This document shows positions 1 to 7,526 of a stretch of DNA of 14,009 bases, piece after piece; the first letter of the stretch is position 1, and every line of letters begins with the position of its first letter. Below the pieces are notes generated by a model. That model was not told the DNA's origin. It did not search any database and was given only the letters and a program-made list of their open reading frames with translations. A program made the position numbers and the translations under genes. The stretch spans positions 1-14,009 of the forward strand of contig JAISJX010000475.1 in the NCBI GenBank assembly GCA_031261145.1, in the 5' to 3' direction. Source of the DNA: Tannerella sp. (GTDB taxonomy: Bacteria > Bacteroidota > Bacteroidia > Bacteroidales > Tannerellaceae).

Positions 1-2133
1 TGCGGCATAATGAATGCCCAAAACACACTCCGGGCTGTAGTCAAAGACGCCGAAACCAAAGGGATATTAGCCGGAGCGTCAGCCGTTCTCGAAGGGACGG
101 CGAACGGCACAATTTCCGATATTGACGGGAACCTTGTGCTCGAGAATATTCCCGACGGGATACAGGAAATTCATTTTTCCTATCTTGGCTACGAGATGCT
201 TAAACAAAAATTCGTGTTTCCGCTCGAAAATGACGCGCCGGTTGAAATCTTCCTCGAAAGCGAAGCCGAAGAGTTGGAAGAAGTGACCGTTTCTTCCACC
301 CGCAGCACCCGCACGATTGAAAGCATCCCGACACGCATTGAGTTTATCAGTGGCGAAGAATTGGAAGAAAAAGGCAACATGAAACCCGGCGACATCCGTA
401 TGTTATTGAGTGAGAGCACCGGTATCCAAACCCAACAGACCTCTCCCACTTCGGCCAACGCTTCCATCCGGATACAAGGTTTGGACGGGCGTTACACACA
501 GATACTGAAAGACGGTTTTCCCATCTATTCCGGTGCGGCCAGCGGCCTGGGACTCCTGCAAATAGCGCCTCTCGACCTCAAACAGGTGGAAATCATTAAA
601 GGCTCGTCTTCCACGCTTTACGGCGGCGGCGCGATTGCCGGTCTGGTAAACCTGATTTCAAAAACGCCCGCCAACAAACGGGAGCTATCTTTTCACGCCA
701 GCGGTACTTCAGCTTACGGACTGGACATCAGCGGCTTCTATTCGCAACGGTTCAAAAAGACCGGGTTTACCCTGTTTGCCGCACGCAACAGTAACGAAGC
801 GTACGATCCGGCCGATATAGACCTGTCCGCCATTCCTGATTTTGAACGCTATACCGTGAATCCCCGCCTTTTTGTCTATTTTGACGAAAATACGACGCTG
901 GATTTCGGCGTAAACGCCGGTTTTGAAAACCGTTTGGGCGGCGATATGGACTATATCGACGGGAAACGAAACGGGGAACACAGTTATTTTGAAGATAATA
1001 AGACACAGAGAATCAGTACTCAATTATCGTTTGAGCACAAACTCGGCGAGAAAGCCAAATGGACGTTCCGTAACAGTTATAACTACTTCCACCGCAAGAT
1101 GTCCATCCCAAACTACCTCTTTGACGGACGCCAGAACGGGACGTTTTCGGAAATCAACTACGTATATTCGGGTGACGCAGCCGAATGGGTGGCAGGCGGT
1201 AACCTCTGGACTGACCAATTTTCGGAAAAGGGACAAACCGGTTTGCCCGTACGCAATTACAACCAGACCACCAGCGGAATTTTTGTCCAAAACACCTCGC
1301 CCGTAACCGGTTGGCTAAGCATCGAAAGCGGTTTGCGCGGCGATTATGTGTTCGATTACGGCTTCGCTTTCCTGCCCCGCCTCTCCGCCCTGTTCAAAAT
1401 CAACGACAAATGGACTTCCCGCATTGGCGGCGGATTGGGATATAAAGCGCCGACCATCTTCACCGAAGAAAGTGAACGTCTTCAGTATCAGAACGTACTG
1501 CCCATTGACGACGGTTCAAACCAGTTGGAATGCAGCTACGGCGCCAACGCGGATTTGAATTTCAAGACCCATATCGGTGACGAAATCGCGCTCTCCGTCA
1601 ATCAATTATTCTTCTACACCTATCTCAATAAGCCCCTGATGCTTATCCCCCTTTCCGGCAAGGAATACCAGTTTCAAAACATCTCCGGCCACCTCGACAC
1701 CAAAGGCGCAGAAACCAATGTGAAAATCAAATACGACGACTTCGCCCTCTTTATCGGCTACACCTACACCGATGCTAACGTGAAGGAAATCAGCGGAAGT
1801 TACCGGAATCCGCTGACCTCGAAACACCACCTGAACAATATATTAATGTACGAAGTGGAAGACAAGTGGAAAATCGGTCTGGAAGCCTATTACTACAGTA
1901 CGCAAAAGCTGAACGACGGGACAACCGGAAAAGCCTACTGGATTTGCGGTGCAATGGTCGAAAAGATTTGGGAACATTTTTCCATCTACGCCAACTTTGA
2001 GAATTTCACCGACACAAGACAAACCAATTTTGGAAGCATCTATACGGGAACACTTGTAAATCCCGTATTTAAAGATATTTACGCGCCTCTCGACGGATTC
2101 GTTGCAAGTGTAGGCTTGAAAATACGGTTGTGA
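1..2133 (+). CDS. TonB-dependent outer-membrane receptor (5' end outside window)
   Basis: This outer-membrane gated barrel imports a bound ligand using TonB-ExbBD energy. Numbering from the ATG at 10, residues 5-83 form a carboxypeptidase-regulatory-like beta domain. A TonB-box-like stretch follows (EEVTVSSTR, about 90-98), then the plug domain (about 103-220), with the typical VEIIKGSSSTLYGGGAIAG segment at 193-211. The remainder is a beta-barrel rich in alternating aromatic residues, ending in SVGLKIRL. The frame stays open to position 1 (Cys-Gly-Ile before the Met). The family needs a signal peptide, and MNAQ looks like the tail of one with cleavage after the Gln, so the true start lies upstream and the ATG at 10 is probably internal. 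The ligand cannot be read from sequence. The ZIP-type metal transporter about 200 bp downstream hints at a metal or metal chelate, but that gene has its own promoter. Family call sure; substrate unknown. Confidence 0.93.
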   Translation, partial: CGIMNAQNTLRAVVKDAETKGILAGASAVLEGTANGTISDIDGNLVLENIPDGIQEIHFSYLGYEMLKQKFVFPLENDAPVEIFLESEAEELEEVTVSSTRSTRTIESIPTRIEFISGEELEEKGNMKPGDIRMLLSESTGIQTQQTSPTSANASIRIQGLDGRYTQILKDGFPIYSGAASGLGLLQIAPLDLKQVEIIKGSSSTLYGGGAIAGLVNLISKTPANKRELSFHASGTSAYGLDISGFYSQRFKKTGFTLFAARNSNEAYDPADIDLSAIPDFERYTVNPRLFVYFDENTTLDFGVNAGFENRLGGDMDYIDGKRNGEHSYFEDNKTQRISTQLSFEHKLGEKAKWTFRNSYNYFHRKMSIPNYLFDGRQNGTFSEINYVYSGDAAEWVAGGNLWTDQFSEKGQTGLPVRNYNQTTSGIFVQNTSPVTGWLSIESGLRGDYVFDYGFAFLPRLSALFKINDKWTSRIGGGLGYKAPTIFTEESERLQYQNVLPIDDGSNQLECSYGANADLNFKTHIGDEIALSVNQLFFYTYLNKPLMLIPLSGKEYQFQNISGHLDTKGAETNVKIKYDDFALFIGYTYTDANVKEISGSYRNPLTSKHHLNNILMYEVEDKWKIGLEAYYYSTQKLNDGTTGKAYWICGAMVEKIWEHFSIYANFENFTDTRQTNFGSIYTGTLVNPVFKDIYAPLDGFVASVGLKIRL

Positions 2134-2183
2134 GAAGAAAAAAGTACAAAACATGCTGTAAAACATAAAATTAAAAAGCTGTA

Positions 2184-2206
2184 ATCCGAAAAACATTCTT
2201 TCGGAT
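2184..2206 (+). terminator. Weak hairpin after the TonB receptor
   Basis: A perfect 8-bp inverted repeat (ATCCGAAA at 2184-2191 and TTTCGGAT at 2199-2206) with a 7-nt loop starts about 50 bp after the receptor stop. No clean U-run follows, only an AT-rich stretch. It could be a 3' stabilising or weak termination hairpin. Confidence 0.35.
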
Positions 2207-2261
2207 ATATAATGCACAAAGAAGCGTTAGTCGGTTTGATTGCTCCTTTTTGACGTATTCA

Positions 2262-2293
2262 TTTCATTAATTTAAAATTATTCAGTACATTTG
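2262..2293 (+). promoter_or_regulatory. Bacteroidetes-type promoter of the ZIP transporter gene
   Basis: TACATTTG at 2286-2293 matches the -7 consensus TAnnTTTG exactly. A weak -33 (TTTC, 2262-2265) lies 20 nt upstream. Transcription would begin near 2300, giving a leader of about 40 nt. AGGAG at 2329-2333 lies 7 nt before the start codon, making this one of the few genes here with a good Shine-Dalgarno. Confidence 0.6.
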
Positions 2294-2340
2294 CACTTGT
2301 TCTATGGGCGTAAAAAAACAATTGTCACAGGAGAAATAGA

Positions 2341-3147
2341 ATGATGGAAGAGAATATATTAGTACCTTTTTTATTGACTTTATTTGCGGGATTGTCCACA
2401 ACAATCGGCAGTCTAATCGCATTTTTTTCAAGCCGGACAAACCGCCGTTTGCTGTCTTTCTCGTTAGGATTGTCTGCCGGAGTGATGATTTATGTCTCTT
2501 TTGTAGAGCTTCTGGCGCAATCGCAAACGATATTAACCGACGTGTGGGGAGCGAAATCGGGTTTGTGGATGACGGCCATCTGCTTTTTCGGCGGAATCCT
2601 GCTTATTGGCATCATCGACAAGTTGGTGCCATCGTTTGAGAACCCGCACGAAGCGCGTGCGTTGGAAACGATGCAGCAAGCCCCTTCGCAAGATTCCAAA
2701 CTGATGCGGATGGGCGTATTGACGGCATTAGCCATTGCTATTCATAACTTTCCGGAGGGAATAGCAACGTTTGTCGCTGCAATGGAAAACCCGACCTTAG
2801 GTGTCGCCATTGCGGTGGCCATTGCGATTCACAACATCCCGGAAGGAATTGCCGTGTCGGTTCCGGTCTTTTATGCGACGGGAAACCGTAAAAAAGCGTT
2901 CTGGTATTCGTTTTTGTCCGGGGTTGCAGAGCCGGTGGGCGCCATTATCGCGTATCTATTCCTGATGCAATTTATGTCGCCGGCCTTGATGGGTTCTGTT
3001 TTTGCGGCGGTAGCAGGTATTATGGTTTTCATCTCGCTGGATGAGTTATTGCCGGCCGCCCACGAATATGGCGAACACCATGTGGCGATTTACGGATTGG
3101 TGGCCGGAATGGGTGTTATGGCGGTCAGTTTGATCCTTTTGGCATGA
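2341..3147 (+). CDS. zupT: ZIP-family divalent metal transporter (ZupT-like)
   Basis: This inner-membrane protein takes up Zn2+ and probably other divalent metals such as Fe2+ or Mn2+. Its 268 residues are close to E. coli ZupT (257), with about eight hydrophobic segments. The ZIP metal-site helices are clear: HNFPEG at 135-140 and HNIPEG at 164-169 supply the His, Asn and Glu ligands, and GVAEP at 194-198 adds another conserved Glu. A polar loop at about 95-122 separates the third and fourth helices, as in the family, but is not notably His-rich. Two ATGs are adjacent (2341, 2344); the Shine-Dalgarno AGGAG spacing allows either. The gene follows a TonB-dependent receptor but has its own promoter. 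A Zur or Fur operator was not evident. Family is certain; metal preference is not. Confidence 0.93.
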   Translation: MMEENILVPFLLTLFAGLSTTIGSLIAFFSSRTNRRLLSFSLGLSAGVMIYVSFVELLAQSQTILTDVWGAKSGLWMTAICFFGGILLIGIIDKLVPSFENPHEARALETMQQAPSQDSKLMRMGVLTALAIAIHNFPEGIATFVAAMENPTLGVAIAVAIAIHNIPEGIAVSVPVFYATGNRKKAFWYSFLSGVAEPVGAIIAYLFLMQFMSPALMGSVFAAVAGIMVFISLDELLPAAHEYGEHHVAIYGLVAGMGVMAVSLILLA

Positions 3148-3197
3148 AACCGTACAATTTTTATGGGTGTTTACCGTTGTTTTTTCACCAACTTGTG

Positions 3198-3226
3198 TTG
3201 AATGTGAATTTTATCTCGTATATTTG
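3198..3226 (+). promoter_or_regulatory. Bacteroidetes-type promoter of the glycosyltransferase gene
   Basis: TATATTTG at 3219-3226 is a perfect -7 box, and TTG at 3198-3200 lies 18 nt upstream as a -33 element. The predicted start is near 3233, leaving a leader of about 15 nt before the ATG at 3247. No Shine-Dalgarno is present, which is usual in this phylum. Confidence 0.6.
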
Positions 3227-3246
3227 TCAGCAAATTTTTTTATCAA

Positions 3247-4197
3247 ATGATAGATATTTCAATAGTTGTACCTCTTTATAATGAGGCGGAGTCGCTCCCC
3301 GAATTGCAGGCATGGATTGAGCGAGTGATGGACGAACATCATTTCAGTTATGAAATCCTGTATGTTAATGATGGGAGCACGGATAATTCCTGGGAGGTCA
3401 TCGAAGAGTTAGCAAAACAGTCCCCTCACGTCAAAGGCGTTAAGTTCCGCCGCAATTACGGGAAATCCCCGGCGTTGCATTGTGCATTCCAACGCGCTGA
3501 GGGGGATGTGGTTATCACTATGGATGCGGATTTGCAGGATAGCCCCGACGAGATTCCCGAACTGTACCGGATGATTAAGGAAGACGGCTACGATATGGTA
3601 TCCGGTTGGAAGAGAAAACGCTATGATCCTTTGTCAAAAACCATCCCGACCAAGCTGTTCAATGCCACCGCGCGTAAGTTTTCCGGCGTCTGTCTGCACG
3701 ACTTCAACTGCGGGCTGAAATCGTACCGGAATGATGTGGTTAAGAGCATTGAGGTCTATAACGATATGCACCGCTACATCCCTTATATGGTGAAGATTGC
3801 CGGGTTCCATAAGATTGGAGAAAAAGTGGTACAGCACCGGGCGCGCAAATACGGGACGACGAAATTCGGGTTAAGCCGTTTTGTGAATGGCTATTTAGAT
3901 TTGATAACGCTTTGGTTTACGTCTAAATTCGGCAAGAAACCGATGCACTTTTTCGGTTTGTGGGGAAGCGCCATGTTCATTATCGGCTTTATCGCTTTGG
4001 CCTATGTACTTGTCATGAAAATGATTTCAATCTTTCAGGGGGACTTGCGTCCATTGGTCACCAATTCGCCCTATTTCTACATTTCGCTGACGGCTATGAT
4101 TTTAGGGACGCAGATGTTTTTGTCCGGTTTCATAGGGGAATTGATTTCACGCAGTTCGCCCAACCGGAATAAATATACGATTGAAAAAGAAATTTAA
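3247..4197 (+). CDS. Family 2 glycosyltransferase, polyprenyl-phosphate (DPM1/GtrB-like) type
   Basis: It probably transfers a sugar from a nucleotide sugar to undecaprenyl phosphate at the inner face of the cytoplasmic membrane, making a lipid-linked donor for surface glycans. The GT-A fold starts at residue 3 (ISIVVPLYNEAESL). NDGSTD at 41-46 is the nucleotide-binding motif and DADLQD at 93-98 holds the metal-binding DxD. The basic segment at 198-211 (RARKYGTTKFGLSR) matches the conserved phosphate-contacting motif of DPM1/GtrB-type enzymes. Two transmembrane helices follow, at about 235-258 and 275-298, then a short charged tail. The 316-residue length is normal for the two-helix bacterial members. 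Sugar and acceptor cannot be deduced. The gene stands alone between its own promoter and a convergent aminotransferase gene, so context does not help. Confidence 0.88.
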   Translation: MIDISIVVPLYNEAESLPELQAWIERVMDEHHFSYEILYVNDGSTDNSWEVIEELAKQSPHVKGVKFRRNYGKSPALHCAFQRAEGDVVITMDADLQDSPDEIPELYRMIKEDGYDMVSGWKRKRYDPLSKTIPTKLFNATARKFSGVCLHDFNCGLKSYRNDVVKSIEVYNDMHRYIPYMVKIAGFHKIGEKVVQHRARKYGTTKFGLSRFVNGYLDLITLWFTSKFGKKPMHFFGLWGSAMFIIGFIALAYVLVMKMISIFQGDLRPLVTNSPYFYISLTAMILGTQMFLSGFIGELISRSSPNRNKYTIEKEI

Positions 4198-4329
4198 CGA
4201 AAACAATAACCCAACTATGAACGATGATGCGATTTATTGATTTGACACAAAAACGGTGTTCCATTCGGAGATATGCCGCACAGGCGGCGGCGAATCCTTG
4301 AATCCTTTTAATCTTGAGAAAATCGCGGT

Positions 4330-5643
4330 TCAGACAGTATGATTTCCTTCAAACATCCGCAACCGTTCATCGAGCAATTCATACTGATGAGGCTTGATAA
4401 ACGATGTACATGCCCGCAAGCCTTCCTGATTGCTGCCGGTGGTGCTGAGCGAAATCGCACTGACCCCGTAATAAATAAGTTCTTCCATCAATTGGCTTCC
4501 GGTCATGCCCGGATAGGAGATGGTGAAATAAAAACCGTCGGCGATGGGTTCGTCCAAGTCGTGGTCATAAACAATCTGAAAGCCGTGATTGGTAAAGATT
4601 TGTTTAAGCCGCGCCGCCCGTCGTCCGTACTCTTTGATTTCGCTGACAAAATCGAATGAACCATCGGATGCGGCCTTAAACATAGCCGCCAAAGCATATT
4701 GCGCCGAGTGGCTTGTGCCGGATGAAAGGGCGTAAAGCACGCGGTGGATATAAACCGTTCCGAATGTACCGCCTCCGTAGCGTTGCGTCAATCCCGCATA
4801 AGCACGGTGGTACAATTTATCGGAAATGGCCGCCACGCCTATCCGCTGACCGGCGTAACTGAATGCCTTTGAGCCGGAAATCTGTAAAATATAATAATCC
4901 GTATAGTTGGCTACACTCGGCTGGTAAGGCGGTTGAAACGGGATTCCCAATTCTTTACGGAAATCCATGGCAAAATATGCCAGGTCTTCAATCACAATCG
5001 TATCATAGGTTGTCGCCATTTCGCCAATGGTTTTCAGTTCACTGTCTGTCAGGCAAAACCATGCCGGATTATTCGGATTGGAATATACGATAGCGGCAAT
5101 GTTTCCCTGTGAAAGATAGTTGTCCAGAATGGGACGTAATTTTTCGCCCCGGTATTCATACACGTCAAACGACGCATATTTATACCCCATCACCGTGATT
5201 TGCTGTTTCTGCACCGGAAATCCGGGGTCGATAAAAAGAATTGTATCCTTCTTTGCGTCGCACTGTCCACAAGTCAGAAATGAAGTATAAGTCCCCTGCA
5301 TGGAACCCGTTACAGGCACGCAGCCTTCCGGTGAAACATCAATATTTATAAACGCTTTGACAAAGCGGGACGCCTCTTTTTTCAACTCATCCATCCCGTT
5401 GATATTGGGATAAACAGACGCGATGCCGTTTTGCAAAGCCTTGATTTCGGCATCAATGCCCACCTGTGCCGCTTTCAGTCCCGGCACGCCCATCTCCATG
5501 TGAATAAATTCGACGCTGGTTTCCTGTTCCAACTGTCCGGCGATGGCCACCACCTCACGAATCGTAGCCTTACCAAAATCAGGCAATCCGTAACCATCAA
5601 TAACTCTTTTTGCTGTCGTATAATCGACCGGCGTATTGTTCAT
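4330..5643 (-). CDS. PLP-dependent class I/II aminotransferase
   Basis: This cytoplasmic fold-type I PLP enzyme most likely transfers the amino group of an amino acid to a 2-oxo acid. The PLP lysine is K259 in ISGSKAFSYAGQRIG, with R267 as the likely phosphate contact. SNPNNP (188-193) carries the cofactor Asn. D220 in VIEDLAYF would contact the pyridine nitrogen and Y223 the O3'. R410 in EGLRACTSF is the likely substrate carboxylate arginine. GSMQGTY at 113-119 is the phosphate-cup loop. All key residues are present, so it should be active. At 437 residues it is slightly longer than the usual 390-410, with extra N-terminal sequence before the first fold motif. It is monocistronic with its own promoter and faces the glycosyltransferase gene tail to tail. 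The amino-acid substrate is not inferable. Confidence 0.88.
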   Translation of the reverse strand: MNNTPVDYTTAKRVIDGYGLPDFGKATIREVVAIAGQLEQETSVEFIHMEMGVPGLKAAQVGIDAEIKALQNGIASVYPNINGMDELKKEASRFVKAFINIDVSPEGCVPVTGSMQGTYTSFLTCGQCDAKKDTILFIDPGFPVQKQQITVMGYKYASFDVYEYRGEKLRPILDNYLSQGNIAAIVYSNPNNPAWFCLTDSELKTIGEMATTYDTIVIEDLAYFAMDFRKELGIPFQPPYQPSVANYTDYYILQISGSKAFSYAGQRIGVAAISDKLYHRAYAGLTQRYGGGTFGTVYIHRVLYALSSGTSHSAQYALAAMFKAASDGSFDFVSEIKEYGRRAARLKQIFTNHGFQIVYDHDLDEPIADGFYFTISYPGMTGSQLMEELIYYGVSAISLSTTGSNQEGLRACTSFIKPHQYELLDERLRMFEGNHTV

Positions 5644-5666
5644 AAATCATTTATTTTTTCGGGGGA

Positions 5667-5674
5667 CAAAGGTA
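5667..5674 (-). promoter_or_regulatory. -7 box of the aminotransferase promoter
   Basis: On the minus strand this reads TACCTTTG, an exact TAnnTTTG match, 23 bp upstream of the ATG at 5643. The -33 region is only AT-rich and gives no clear TTTG. The same -7 sequence occurs before yceD. Confidence 0.55.
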
Positions 5675-5749
5675 GTGAAAAAAGTCGGAAGTTAAAAGTA
5701 AAAGACTAATAAGTAATGTAAATCACTAAATTATATTCATTTACAAATT

Positions 5750-5840
5750 AGGAGATTACTTCACTATCGCTCGCAATGACGTTGCGCAAATGCCCTCACT
5801 GCGAGATTCTTACAGAACAGGCTTCGCAGTCTTTTTTTTT
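5750..5840. repeat. Repeat-like inverted pair, possible dispersed element remnant
   Basis: This stretch lies in the 207-bp spacer between the GH3 and aminotransferase genes. Read on the minus strand, 5752-5781 begins CGTCATTGCGAGCGATAGTG and ends in AAGTAATCT. From memory, this closely resembles intergenic repeats of the form CGTCATTGCGAG...GAAGCAATCT that recur in many bacterial genomes. At 5796-5831 a second, diverged copy appears in the opposite orientation (TCACTGCGAG ... GCTTCGCAGTCT). It forms a 7-bp stem (ACTGCGA at 5798-5804 with TCGCAGT at 5824-5830) followed by nine Ts. A smaller hairpin CGCAA/TTGCG (5772-5786) sits between. Only one locus is visible, so the copy number is unproven. 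Confidence 0.4.
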
Positions 5841-5850
5841 CAATCAGGAA

Positions 5851-7365
5851 TTAGGAATTCAATGCGAGCAATTCTTCAATCATTTCGCGGCTATTGCTGA
5901 GGCATGGCACTTTATGCTGTCCGCCTAACTTTCCTTTCATTTTTAACCAATCCATAAACACGCCCGTTCGGGCCGGAATCACTTCTAAGGGTTGCAGGGA
6001 AATCTCTTTATAACGCTTGGCTTCGTAATCGGAATTGAGCGTTTGCAGGGCCTGGTCTAATGCCGCCGCGAAAGCCTCGACAGAAGCCGGAGCTTTTTCA
6101 AATTCGATCAGCCACTGGTGCCGTCCCTTGGCTTTGGACAACAGGAATAACGGGGCGGCAGTGTAGGCGCGTATTGCGGCGCCGGTTTGTTCGCACGCCA
6201 TCCGGATACCTTTTTCGGCATTATCGACCATCAGCTCCTCACCAAAAGCATTGATATAATGTTTCGTCCGCCCGCTAATCACAAATTTATGCGGGAAAAG
6301 CGATGTGAAACGAACAGTATCCCCTATCTGATAGCGCCATAGCCCGCCCACGGTGGAAATGACCATCGCATAAATCTCGCCGGTCTTCACTTCCTCCAAC
6401 GGCACAGCTACCGGTTCATCCGTCCGTTCCTGTTTGCCCATCGGGATAAACTCATAAAAAATCCCGTAGTCAAGCATCAACAACAAACCCGGATCTGACG
6501 GGTCATCCTGTATGCCGAAAAATCCTTCCGAAGCATTATACGTTTCCATGTAGTGCATTTTGTCCGAGGGAATCAGCGCTTCATACTGCGCCCGGTAAGG
6601 GTCAAAACTAATCCCGCCGTGGAAAAAAACCTCCAGGTTCGGCCAGACCCCGGTCAGCGTTTCCTGTCCCGCTTTTTTCAATACCGCTTTGATTAAGACC
6701 AGCATCCATGAGGGGATACCGGATAAATTTCCCACATCCTCATTCCATGTATGTTCGACAATCGCTTTGATTTTCGCCTCCCACTCGCCCATCAGGATAA
6801 TCTCTTTTCCGGGAACACGCACCCGGTTCACCCACGACGGTATATTTTGCAGCAGTACAGCCGACAAATCGCCGCAATGCGCTTTCCGGTTCAGTGCAGA
6901 AGGGCTGTGGCTTCCGCCCAATATCAGTCCTTTTTTGGAGAAAAAACGGCTTTCAGGATGATTGTGCAGGTAAAGCCCGACCGTATCATATCCGCCCTGA
7001 TAATGGCATTTCCGCAGAATATCAGGCGTTACCGGGATATATTTACTTTTATCGTTTGTCGTGCCGCTACTTTGGGCATACCATTTCACGGTTGAGGGCC
7101 AGAGGATATTTTTTTCCCCGTTAATCATCCGTCCGATGAACGGTTTGAGCGTGTCATACGTCTGCAACGGAACACGTTGTGCAAAAGTGGCGTAATCGCG
7201 TATGCTTTTGTAATCATACGCCTTTCCCCACTCCGTTTTTTCCGCGCACTTCAACAGTCCCTTCAACTGCTCATGCTGAATGGCGCCGGCTTGCTGTCCA
7301 AACGAATCAACCACCCGTTGTCGGCGTTGATAAAAAAATTTCACATTTCCGGTTAAGATATCCAT
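5851..7365 (-). CDS. GH3 auxin-responsive promoter family protein (ANL adenylase fold)
   Basis: GH3 proteins are ANL-fold enzymes. Plant members adenylate a carboxylic acid and join it to an amino acid; the bacterial substrate is not known. At 504 residues the length is normal for bacterial members. SSGTTNDKSKYIP at 99-111 is the ATP phosphate-binding loop. YNASEGFFG at 276-284 is the adenine/acyl motif. GLWRYQIGD at 341-349 carries the ribose-binding Asp, and SGR follows at 364-366. The C-terminal domain ends with a GKLGGQHKVP segment whose K485 is placed like the ANL C-terminal lysine. All core motifs are intact, so an active ligase is plausible. The gene has its own duplicated promoter region and lies downstream of der but outside that operon. 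Family sure; reaction unassigned. Confidence 0.9.
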   Translation of the reverse strand: MDILTGNVKFFYQRRQRVVDSFGQQAGAIQHEQLKGLLKCAEKTEWGKAYDYKSIRDYATFAQRVPLQTYDTLKPFIGRMINGEKNILWPSTVKWYAQSSGTTNDKSKYIPVTPDILRKCHYQGGYDTVGLYLHNHPESRFFSKKGLILGGSHSPSALNRKAHCGDLSAVLLQNIPSWVNRVRVPGKEIILMGEWEAKIKAIVEHTWNEDVGNLSGIPSWMLVLIKAVLKKAGQETLTGVWPNLEVFFHGGISFDPYRAQYEALIPSDKMHYMETYNASEGFFGIQDDPSDPGLLLMLDYGIFYEFIPMGKQERTDEPVAVPLEEVKTGEIYAMVISTVGGLWRYQIGDTVRFTSLFPHKFVISGRTKHYINAFGEELMVDNAEKGIRMACEQTGAAIRAYTAAPLFLLSKAKGRHQWLIEFEKAPASVEAFAAALDQALQTLNSDYEAKRYKEISLQPLEVIPARTGVFMDWLKMKGKLGGQHKVPCLSNSREMIEELLALNS

Positions 7366-7376
7366 ACTCTAACTAA

Positions 7377-7421
7377 TAATATCCGCAAATATAGCGATTA
7401 ATATCTGCAAATATAGCGATT
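7377..7421 (-). promoter_or_regulatory. Tandem 22-bp repeat carrying two -7 boxes upstream of the GH3 gene
   Basis: Two near-identical copies with a 22-bp period (core ATCYGCAAATATAGCGATT, at 7381-7399 and 7403-7421) differ at one base. Each contains, on the minus strand, a perfect -7 box TATATTTG (7386-7393 and 7408-7415). Starts from the two boxes would give leaders of roughly 15 and 37 nt to the GH3 ATG at 7365. No good -33 TTTG sits at the normal distance from either box. The best reading is a duplicated promoter core. It could instead be a duplicated regulator site. Confidence 0.6.
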
Positions 7422-7433
7422 TTTTACAGATAA

Positions 7434-7453
7434 CCTGCATTCTTTTTTGCAGG
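7434..7453 (-). terminator. Hairpin between der and the GH3 gene
   Basis: CCTGCA (7434-7439) and TGCAGG (7448-7453) form a 6-bp stem with an 8-nt loop. On the minus strand it is followed by TTATCTGT, not a strict U-run. It may help end the der operon transcript just before the GH3 promoters. Confidence 0.3.
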
Positions 7454-7493
7454 GAAATAAGAAAAGCAGGCATCATCAGGCCGTAAAGAAGGG

Positions 7494-7514
7494 GAGACGC
7501 ACAGCGTACGTCTC
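7494..7514 (-). terminator. Hairpin 12 bp after the der stop codon
   Basis: GAGACG (7494-7499) pairs perfectly with CGTCTC (7509-7514) across a 9-nt loop. On the minus strand the stem is followed by CCCCTTCTTT, a poor U-tract. Its place right after the last gene of the yceD-der operon makes a weak terminator or 3' protective hairpin plausible. Confidence 0.35.
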
Positions 7515-7526
7515 AGCAATCCAACG

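Noticed and set aside
923..1306. 127-codon + strand open frame inside the TonB receptor
   Set aside because: It is in another frame of a clear receptor gene and has no recognisable motif.
10..2133. Receptor gene complete from the ATG at 10
   Set aside because: The frame is open to position 1 and a signal peptide is missing. Residues CGIMNAQ look like the end of one, so the gene is treated as 5'-partial.
4292..4307. Two adjacent GAATCCTT units between the convergent glycosyltransferase and aminotransferase genes
   Set aside because: Only two 8-bp units, with no link to a promoter or hairpin; likely chance. The nearby GCCGC/GCGGC stem (4275-4288) lacks a U-run and is not a convincing terminator.
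6751..7095. 114-codon + strand open frame opposite the GH3 gene
   Set aside because: It is antisense to an intact GH3 gene and shows no family features.
7377..7421. CRISPR-like repeats
   Set aside because: Only two directly abutting copies with no spacers; a promoter duplication explains them better.
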